This document shows positions 24,390 through 31,450 of a stretch of 53,853 nt of DNA, one piece after another (the first letter of the stretch is position 1; each line of letters starts with the position of its first letter). This DNA comes from Bifidobacteriaceae bacterium (lineage in GTDB: Bacteria > Actinomycetota > Actinomycetes > Actinomycetales > WQXJ01): positions 1-53,853 of the forward strand of contig JAITFE010000051.1 of the NCBI GenBank assembly GCA_031281585.1. Reading direction: 5' to 3'. The position numbers were made by a program, and so were the translations under genes. The notes below the pieces were generated by a model. The model did no database searches, had not been told where the DNA came from, and was given only the letters and a program-made list of their open reading frames with translations.

Positions 24390-27300
24390 ATGTTCCATCG
24401 CCCTCCCGCTTCCTTCCATTTTGAGTCCCGTCGAACAGGACGCCGCAACGCCGCGGTCGCGGCTGCCCTGGCGTTCTCGGTCGTGGCCGCGGCGGTCACA
24501 ATCAACGCGGCCGGCTCGCAGGAGCCGGCCGCCGCGAACGGCGGAGCCGCCGCCACCGTCCTCCCGGCAGGGCCCGCCGCACAGGCGGGCAAGGTCAGCC
24601 AGGTGCGGCTGATCACCGGTGACGTGGTGCGCCTCAGCCCGGAGGGCAAAGTCCTCGGAATTGAGCCCGGCCCGAGGGCCGACGGCTCTCGGCCGCAGTT
24701 CCTGACCCGGACCGCCGACTCCCACACTTTGGTGGTGCCGTCGGACGTGGTCTCCTTGATCGGCGACTCGCTGGATTTGGCGCTCTTCGACGTGACCGAG
24801 CTCGCCTCCTACGAGCTCGGCCCGGACGCCAGCGTGCCGGTTATCATCCAGTCCACGGGCGGCCGGCCCGACTTGTCGGAGCTGGGCTTCGAGGCCAAAG
24901 GGAGCCTGGCGGCGTTGCCGGCCCAGTTCGGCGTGCTGGACGCGGTGCCGGACGCGGGTCCGGCACCCAGCTGGAGTTTGATCGAGGCGGTGGCGGACCC
25001 GGACACGGCGGGCGCCGCGAATTCGGGCGAGCCGGCGGTTGAGAAGGTCTGGCTCGACCGGGTGGTTCAAGTCGAGTTGCCGGTGGGCGGCTCGGTTTCC
25101 CCAACGGGCACGGGGACCACCCCCCTATGGATGCAGCTGGTCGGGGCGGATGTCGCCAAGGCCGGCGGTTTGAGCGGCACCGGGATCAAGGTCGCGGTTG
25201 TCGACACCGGCGTCGACTCCAGCCACCCGGACCTCGTCGGCCAAGTGGTGGCGGCGGAGGACTTCACCGGCCTGGGCTCTCCGCTTGACGAGGTCGGCCA
25301 CGGCACGTTTGTGGCCTCGGAGATCGCCGGCACGGGCGTCGCCTCGGACGGCACGTACCAGGGCGTGGCCCCGGGCGCCAAGATCCTCAACGCGCGCGTG
25401 CTGGACGAGGGCGGCTACGGCCCCGACTCCGCCATCCTGGCGGGCATCGAGTGGGCGGCCCAGCAGGGCGCGGACGTGATCAACTTGTCGCTGGGCGACC
25501 CGGGCGCGTATGGCGACGGCGAGTCGTATTTCGACCAGTTCGTCAATCAAATCGTTGAAGACTACGGGACGCTGGTCGTGGTGGCGGCAGGCAACGACGG
25601 CGGGGCTCAGACCGTCTCCACCCCGGCGGTGGCGGACAAGGCTCTGGCGGTGGGCGCCACGAGCGAGACCGGCAATCTGGCCTGGTTCTCCTCAATGGGC
25701 CCCAGGCGCGGCGACGGCGCGGTCAAACCGGAGGTCGTGGCGCCCGGCGCCGGGGCCGACGGCTACGACGAGGACGGCAACCTGGATCCCTGGTTGCTCG
25801 AGGAAATGACCGGCGCCGCGATGGGGACCGACGGCTACACAACCATGTTCGGCACATCTATGGCCGCGCCCATCGTGGCGGGCGCTGCGGCGTTGCTGCT
25901 GCAGGCCGATCCGACCCTTGGCCCGGACGACCTGCGGGCCAAGCTGATGGCCTCGGCGGCGCCCATGCCGGACGACTCGACAGTTTTCCAGCAAGGCGCC
26001 GGCCTGATCAACATCCCGGACGCGATCGACCAGACCGTGACCACCTCGCCCACGCAGCTGAACCTGGGCATGGTCGCCTTCCCCCAGACGGCGCCCGTCA
26101 CCCAGACCCTGACCTACGTCAACCAGGGGACCTTTGCGGAGTCGCTGAGCCTTGACGCCGGGTTGACCTACTCCCGCTACTTCGGGGCGCCCGTCAACGT
26201 GACCCCGGAAGACGAGTTGCCGCTCGACGGCGGCGACGGCGGCTACCCGGACGGCAGCGGAGTCGATCCTTTGAGCCCGGATCACGTGACACTGTCCGCC
26301 ACCACTCTGACCGTGCCGGCGGGCGGAACCGCCACAGTCGACGTAACCGTGGACCCGACCGCCTTCGGGGCCGGCTATGTGGGCGGCTACGTCACCGCCA
26401 CCAGTGCCTCCGGCCTGACGGTCCGCACCCCCATCGGACTGGCCAACGAGCCCGAGAAGCTTGAACTGACGATCATCGCCACCGACAAGGACGGCGAGCC
26501 GATCGACCACGCTGACATTGATTTCAGCCTGGAGGTGCTGGCCTCGGACTTCAGCGACTCCGCCACGCTGGATCCTGTGGACGGCCGCGCCAGCGTGGAA
26601 CTGATCGCGGGCGACTACTTCATCATGGCGTATTCGACCAAGACGAACGCTGAGGGCGGCACCGACGACACCGTGGCATTGTCCGCAGTGATCGGCTTGG
26701 ACGAGGCGACCACGGTGACTCTTGACGGCACGACGGCCCGGCCGCTGACTCTGCGGCTGCCGGACACACCGCTTGAGGGGTCTCTGCAGGTTATCAACGA
26801 TCTGACAATCGGCGAAGAAGGAGGAGACGAGTGGAGCGACGTAGGGCTTTTCAGCTCCATCCCCGTCAATTCGTTGGCACCAAACAACCTCTACGTGGTG
26901 CCCGGCGCCGTGGACGGCACCGAGGCGGCCTCTGCGGGGTCCGCTTCGCTCAGCCAACCCCTAGTTGAGGCCTCGCTTGACGCCTGCGGCCTTGAGCCTT
27001 TGCCCATCTTGGACGTCAGCGGCCGGGTGGCCGCCGGTCACTCGGCGTTCACGCTGGTGGATGCCGCAGACGGGGAGATTCCATCCAGCGGCGAAGCCGA
27101 CCAGGCCGTGTTGGTGAGCCTGCCCGGCCGCGACTATTCCGACGAGTCCATCAACGACACGATGGACCTTGTGGCCGCTGCCGAGGGGGCCGGGTACGGC
27201 GCCGTGATCTTCGAGTCAGATCGCTCGACAGTGGCAGCGCTTGTCGCGGAGGCGGCGGCGGCCTACGCCGGATGGGAATACGGCGCCGACCAAATCGCTG

Positions 27301-29471
27301 TCTTGGTCACAAATGACAACGGCGGCGGGCGGTTGGCCGCAGCGGCCGGGGGCAGCGTCTACCTCCTCGGCCGGGGCACCCTTGAGTACGCTTATGTCGT
27401 CGGCCAAGAGATCGATTTGGAGGCCGAGGCGATCACGCTGACCATTGACGAATCAGAACTGGCGAACGTCACGGTCCAACACCGTGCGATCGGCGAGGGT
27501 GGGACCATCTACGACTGGTTCGGCGGCGAGTTCGGCAGCGGCGGGTTTTCGGCTCAGCCCGGCTCGACCTACAACCTGCACCTGAGCCCCGGTTTGTTGT
27601 GGGGCGACAGCACTCTGGAGTACCAGGGCGGGCTGGTGAACAACTTCAACCTGATCGAGAGGGAATACGCGGCGGGCGAGGAGAGCGTGCTCACCCTCGG
27701 CAGCCAGGTGCATTCGGCGTGGATCGACAACAACTATGTCCGCGTCACCCGGTTGGGGGATGATTTGTATGCTGGGGTGCCTCTGTTCGTTGACGGACAG
27801 GGCAACCCCGAGTGGCTGCGCGATTTCGGGGATTCCATGGGGTACGGCGCGACCGACTTGACGCTGACCGATCTAACGACCGGGGACGTGTTGTTCTCCA
27901 ACGCTGCGGATCCCGCAGTTTACGATTTCCGGGTTGAGGGGTTGGATCCGTCGGCGCATCGGTACCGTTTGGACGAGCTCACCACGACCGACACGGATTT
28001 GTGGGCATGGTCGACTGACGTGACCGCAAGTTGGGAGTGGGAGTCGGCCACGCCCACCGAGCCGGACGAGTGGGGAGACCTGATTCGTTACGAGCCTTTG
28101 GTTCAGGCCTGGTTCGAGTTGCCGTCGCTGGACGCCTACAACGCCGGTTCGACCAGCCAGTTGATCTTCGCGCATGTCAGCCAGTTGGCCGGCTCGGAGC
28201 CCATTCCGCTCGAATCGGCCGCTTTGGAGGCTTCGACCGACGGCGGCGCCACCTGGACGCCGGTGCCCTGGCAATCCCTGGTCCCGCTGACGGACTCGGA
28301 CACGCCGCCAGAGGGTTCGATCGGCATAGCCGACGGCGAGGCGGTCTACATGGCGACTATCGAGGCCGCCGTCGGCGACGTGGTCTCGCTGCGTTTCGCG
28401 GCGACGGCTGGCTCTTCCAGCTTCGAGGAAACGGTCCTGAACGCCTACCCGGTGACGGACAGCCCCCGGGGCTACCTGGAGCCGGTGTCGTGGAACTCGT
28501 GCGGGGTCGAGGCCCCGTTGCCGTTGCAAGTGTCCACCCAGGTTCCGGCCGGGTTCCAGGCCAAGGGCCAGTCGCCTGATGACGCCGTGACCCTGAGCTT
28601 GGCCGGTCAGGACGCCGAATGGCGGGCGGACGCGAACGGCGACCCGGCGGTCGTCAAGGTCGAGGGCACGTTCTACGGCGGCTCCAAGTCGGCGTTCACG
28701 GTCAAAGATTCGGCGCCTGCGGGAACGCCCGTGTTGGGAACGGCCAACGTGAACGTGACGCTGCCGACTTCCGGCTCCAGCCCCGTGACAGTCCCGGCCC
28801 CGGCCGGGTTCACGGTGCCCACTTCGCAGTACGGGACCTGGGTGTGGAAAGTCACTCCAGACGGGCAACTCCCAGCGGTCAGGCCGCTCATCCCCGCCGG
28901 GGTGGCGGACAAGTTTGGACAAGCGGGCGAGACGGTGGTCACCCAAATGGGCCCGACCATCCAGTCGCGGATCGTCTCCAGCGCGCAGTCACGGGAGGTT
29001 TGCGACAAGGTCTGGTTGGAGCCCGGCACGGCTGGCGACCTTTGGTTGGACCGCCAAGACGGAGCACCGGTGAAGGTGGCCGTCAACGGGGCCCTTTACA
29101 AGGCGGCCACGGCCGGAACCCCGGGAACATCCACTGCCGGCGCCACCGCCGTCAAGGACTTCGAGTTGACCTTCACCGCCGCGGGGCAAGACCACGCGCA
29201 GACGGTCTGCCACACGGTCCCGGCCGGTCAGGCGGCGTACAGCTTCCAGTTCCGGATCGACCTGAACCGGCAGGCAGCGGCGGACGCCCGGTACTTGTCG
29301 CAGGGGACCGTGTCGGAGCTGTGGAAGCCCCAGTCGACCGTGGTTTTGGGCGCCGACGGCGAGTTGTCCATCACCGGCTCGAACGATCTGGTTCCAATGG
29401 TGGTGTTCAGCCTGGTCATGCTTGGGCTTGGCGCCGCCCTGCTGGGGCGGTCCCGGCGGCGGGCGCTGTAG
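24390..29471 (+). CDS. Large cell-surface subtilase (S8 serine protease)
   Basis: 1693 residues from ATG 24390. Signal peptide: basic n-region (ESRRTGRRN) then AAVAAALAFSVVAAAVTINA. A propeptide-like region precedes the S8 catalytic domain, with Asp272 (VAVVDTGVDSSHPDL), His304 (VGHGTFVASEIAG), oxyanion Asn (VVAAGNDGG) and Ser490 (GTSMAAPIVAGAAAL). All triad residues are present. After it come Ig/CARDB-like beta domains and a region of about residues 880-1010 with DACGLEPLPILDVSGRVAAG and GAGYGAVIFESDR. The C-terminus is LSITG (1659-1663), about 18 hydrophobic residues, then RSRRRAL, which looks like a variant sortase signal or a plain anchor. It probably degrades proteins at the cell surface. 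The leader is nearly absent. Confidence 0.92.
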   Translation: MFHRPPASFHFESRRTGRRNAAVAAALAFSVVAAAVTINAAGSQEPAAANGGAAATVLPAGPAAQAGKVSQVRLITGDVVRLSPEGKVLGIEPGPRADGSRPQFLTRTADSHTLVVPSDVVSLIGDSLDLALFDVTELASYELGPDASVPVIIQSTGGRPDLSELGFEAKGSLAALPAQFGVLDAVPDAGPAPSWSLIEAVADPDTAGAANSGEPAVEKVWLDRVVQVELPVGGSVSPTGTGTTPLWMQLVGADVAKAGGLSGTGIKVAVVDTGVDSSHPDLVGQVVAAEDFTGLGSPLDEVGHGTFVASEIAGTGVASDGTYQGVAPGAKILNARVLDEGGYGPDSAILAGIEWAAQQGADVINLSLGDPGAYGDGESYFDQFVNQIVEDYGTLVVVAAGNDGGAQTVSTPAVADKALAVGATSETGNLAWFSSMGPRRGDGAVKPEVVAPGAGADGYDEDGNLDPWLLEEMTGAAMGTDGYTTMFGTSMAAPIVAGAAALLLQADPTLGPDDLRAKLMASAAPMPDDSTVFQQGAGLINIPDAIDQTVTTSPTQLNLGMVAFPQTAPVTQTLTYVNQGTFAESLSLDAGLTYSRYFGAPVNVTPEDELPLDGGDGGYPDGSGVDPLSPDHVTLSATTLTVPAGGTATVDVTVDPTAFGAGYVGGYVTATSASGLTVRTPIGLANEPEKLELTIIATDKDGEPIDHADIDFSLEVLASDFSDSATLDPVDGRASVELIAGDYFIMAYSTKTNAEGGTDDTVALSAVIGLDEATTVTLDGTTARPLTLRLPDTPLEGSLQVINDLTIGEEGGDEWSDVGLFSSIPVNSLAPNNLYVVPGAVDGTEAASAGSASLSQPLVEASLDACGLEPLPILDVSGRVAAGHSAFTLVDAADGEIPSSGEADQAVLVSLPGRDYSDESINDTMDLVAAAEGAGYGAVIFESDRSTVAALVAEAAAAYAGWEYGADQIAVLVTNDNGGGRLAAAAGGSVYLLGRGTLEYAYVVGQEIDLEAEAITLTIDESELANVTVQHRAIGEGGTIYDWFGGEFGSGGFSAQPGSTYNLHLSPGLLWGDSTLEYQGGLVNNFNLIEREYAAGEESVLTLGSQVHSAWIDNNYVRVTRLGDDLYAGVPLFVDGQGNPEWLRDFGDSMGYGATDLTLTDLTTGDVLFSNAADPAVYDFRVEGLDPSAHRYRLDELTTTDTDLWAWSTDVTASWEWESATPTEPDEWGDLIRYEPLVQAWFELPSLDAYNAGSTSQLIFAHVSQLAGSEPIPLESAALEASTDGGATWTPVPWQSLVPLTDSDTPPEGSIGIADGEAVYMATIEAAVGDVVSLRFAATAGSSSFEETVLNAYPVTDSPRGYLEPVSWNSCGVEAPLPLQVSTQVPAGFQAKGQSPDDAVTLSLAGQDAEWRADANGDPAVVKVEGTFYGGSKSAFTVKDSAPAGTPVLGTANVNVTLPTSGSSPVTVPAPAGFTVPTSQYGTWVWKVTPDGQLPAVRPLIPAGVADKFGQAGETVVTQMGPTIQSRIVSSAQSREVCDKVWLEPGTAGDLWLDRQDGAPVKVAVNGALYKAATAGTPGTSTAGATAVKDFELTFTAAGQDHAQTVCHTVPAGQAAYSFQFRIDLNRQAAADARYLSQGTVSELWKPQSTVVLGADGELSITGSNDLVPMVVFSLVMLGLGAALLGRSRRRAL

Positions 29472-29479
29472 GGACGGTC

Positions 29480-29511
29480 GGCGCCCGCTTTCGACGGCGG
29501 AGGCGGGCGCC
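29480..29511 (+). terminator. Terminator of the subtilase gene
   Basis: Perfect 9-bp stem GGCGCCCGC/GCGGGCGCC with a 14-nt loop, starting 9 nt after the stop codon, followed by only two T residues. GC-rich terminators without long U runs are usual in actinobacteria. Confidence 0.65.
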
Positions 29512-29594
29512 TTCCGTGCCACCGGTTAGGCTTGTCCCGTGCGGCCCAACGCCGCGCCGACTTCGCCGAGCATGGAACTACAGACGGGTTTGAA

Positions 29595-30653
29595 GTGAAC
29601 AAGGTACTGCTCAGCGCGGGTCTGGCCGCAGCTTTAACGTTGGTTTTGACAGGTTGCGGCGACTCAAACGACGTGGCCAGCCTCAACGGCGGCGGCCCCA
29701 AGAACACCGAGGCCGCTTCCCCGGAGGAGGAGCAAGCCCGCGCGGCTGACGCCATGGCAGAGTGCCTGCAAAAGGCCGGCATTCCGGCCAAGGCCACAAG
29801 CTGGGACGGGATGAAAGGCCAAAAGCAGCTGGAACTGGACACCGACCAGACCTACGCCCTGGCGTACGCGGACGGGAGCGGCGCGTCCTCGGCCGGGGGT
29901 GCGAACACCGAGGCGGAGTGGGACGCGTTCTACGCGCACATCGACGAGTTGGCAGCCGAGTACCGTCCATCCGAAGAGGAGCTGGAAGCGTACTACGCGG
30001 CGGTCGAACAGGCCGAGGCGGACGGCAAGGACATCGCATCGATCCCCGAGCCGGAGTACCAGCCCTATCTGTTCATCGGCAACGTCGACCACTCTGCCGC
30101 GTTCGCCGAATGCCTGAAGCAGAGCGGGTACACCGAGCCTGTGTACCAGAACGACCCGGTTGACGAAGTCAAACAGAAGGAGGCCATGCTTGAGGCCACC
30201 ACCGGATGGATCAAGTGCGCCCGCGACAACGGCTTCCCCGATCTCAAGGACCCCGCCCCGGCCAAAGCCGACGACTGGGAAACGCAGCCGATGGCCGTCC
30301 TGCCCGGCGACATCACCGTCCCAGAGCTGGAGGCCCTGCTCGTCAAGTGCCCCAACTTCGACAGCGAAAGTTTCGACAGATTGATCGACGCGATGATCAA
30401 GCTCGGCCCGGACGCGAGCGAGGAAGACCAGCAAAAGCTGGTCGAAGAGATGTACTCCGACTACACCGACCCATCGATCGGGTTCGACCTGCCCGGCTGG
30501 AACGGTCAGCCGTACACCTTCGAGGGCGAAGGCGAAGATCCCGATTACGCAAAGGGCCAGGCGCTTTCAGAGGTCTTGTACCAAGAGCAAACGCAGTTCT
30601 GGGAAGAAGCGCAAAAGCGTCTCGAAGAAGCGGGCTTCACCAACCTCGGCTAG
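29595..30653 (+). CDS. Putative lipoprotein with repeated Cys motifs
   Basis: 352 residues, family not recognised. The GTG start at 29595 gives a classic lipoprotein signal: VNKVLLSAGL, hydrophobic core, lipobox LTGC with Cys21. The mature part is acidic and carries four spaced copies of a short cysteine motif: AECLQKAG (Cys57), AECLKQSG (Cys173), IKCARDNG (Cys208), VKCPNFDS (Cys252). The four cysteines could form two disulfides outside the membrane. No membrane or enzyme motif is seen. The frame is open from 29532, but that extension would hide the signal peptide. There is no clear ribosome site. Confidence 0.75.
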   Translation: MNKVLLSAGLAAALTLVLTGCGDSNDVASLNGGGPKNTEAASPEEEQARAADAMAECLQKAGIPAKATSWDGMKGQKQLELDTDQTYALAYADGSGASSAGGANTEAEWDAFYAHIDELAAEYRPSEEELEAYYAAVEQAEADGKDIASIPEPEYQPYLFIGNVDHSAAFAECLKQSGYTEPVYQNDPVDEVKQKEAMLEATTGWIKCARDNGFPDLKDPAPAKADDWETQPMAVLPGDITVPELEALLVKCPNFDSESFDRLIDAMIKLGPDASEEDQQKLVEEMYSDYTDPSIGFDLPGWNGQPYTFEGEGEDPDYAKGQALSEVLYQEQTQFWEEAQKRLEEAGFTNLG

Positions 30654-30728
30654 CAGGGTCTCGGCGCAGGGCCCAGCGGGTCGAGGCTAGCATCAGCGAT
30701 CGCTTGCGTGTTTGCCTGGAATGGGGGG

Positions 30729-30998
30729 ATGAGCGCGCGGCTGACGGAGCCAATCACTTACGTCCGGACCGGGCAAGCGGCGAGGATCCTAGGGGTCTCG
30801 AGGGACACCGTGGTGCGCTTGGTCGCCAACGGAACCTTTTCGGCGTATCGACCGGCCGGGTCGCACCGGTACCTGAGTGAGCGGGAAGTGTCGGCGTACA
30901 AAGCCGAGAAGGAGCAAAGATCGACTTTCTTGCGCACGATGACCGAGGGGGCGGAGGCGTCCGGTGTTTACGACATCGATGAGGCCCTGGCGGCATAG
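30729..30998 (+). CDS. Excisionase-type HTH antitoxin
   Basis: 89 residues. The middle part YVRTGQAARILGVSRDTVVR then LVANGTFSAYRPAGSHRYLS is the MerR-like/excisionase helix-turn-helix found in DNA-binding antitoxins of PIN-toxin pairs. The C-terminal helix (AYKAEKEQRSTFLRTMTEGA) would be the toxin-binding part. The start is taken as ATG 30729; the frame is open from 30708. The PIN-like gene begins 12 nt after its stop, giving a toxin-antitoxin layout. The antitoxin is intact while the toxin is not. Confidence 0.8.
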   Translation: MSARLTEPITYVRTGQAARILGVSRDTVVRLVANGTFSAYRPAGSHRYLSEREVSAYKAEKEQRSTFLRTMTEGAEASGVYDIDEALAA

Positions 30999-31009
30999 GG
31001 CCGACGGCA

Positions 31010-31249
31010 ATGAGGGCGTTGCTGGACGTCAACGTGGTGTTCGGCATCTGGTCGACCGACCTGCTGATGACGGCCTTCGCCGCGTACCTGTACCAGGTCC
31101 TGTGGTCGGAGCACACCTTGGCGCCCACCCCAGAAAGAGTGAGCCAGCGGTACGGGTTGGCGGGACAAAGATCCCAAGCCGTGCACCGACGGGTGCAAGC
31201 CATGCGCTATGCACGCGCCGCCCCCACCCACGCCCGCTCAAATGGCTGA
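31010..31249 (+). pseudogene. PIN-domain toxin, C-terminally truncated
   Basis: 79 codons. The N-terminus MRALLDVNVVFGIWSTDLLM and AYLYQVLWSEHTLAP is the start of a PIN ribonuclease domain with the first catalytic Asp (Asp6). A helical segment follows (RYGLAGQRSQAVHRRVQAMR), after which homologues continue with an FPDA-like strand and the other acidic residues. Here the frame turns into RAAPTHARSNG and stops. PIN domains are about 130 residues, so nearly half, including most of the catalytic acids, is missing and no continuation is found in the other frames. Most likely a dead VapC-type toxin left beside a living antitoxin. The interval 31250-31450 downstream has no gene. Confidence 0.65.
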
Positions 31250-31450
31250 GAGGCTTGCTAGCGTCGGCTTCGGCCAGTTTGTCCAGCGCGGTGCCATTCC
31301 CGGCGGCAACGCCGAACAGGCACCCGAGCAAGCGGCAATCCGGGGCCCGTGATAACCGCGGTCCAACCAGGTGCCGCAGACCATCGGCTGCGCACCGACG
31401 GAAAGAGCCTGAGGGGTTCAACGGCGAGTTGTCACATGCCGGCAGGTCGG

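Noticed and set aside
31349-31450. A DGKSLRGS segment on the plus strand resembling the ISAs1-family transposase motif
   Set aside because: Only about eight residues match, with stops just upstream and no continuation or inverted repeats. Too little to call an insertion-sequence remnant.
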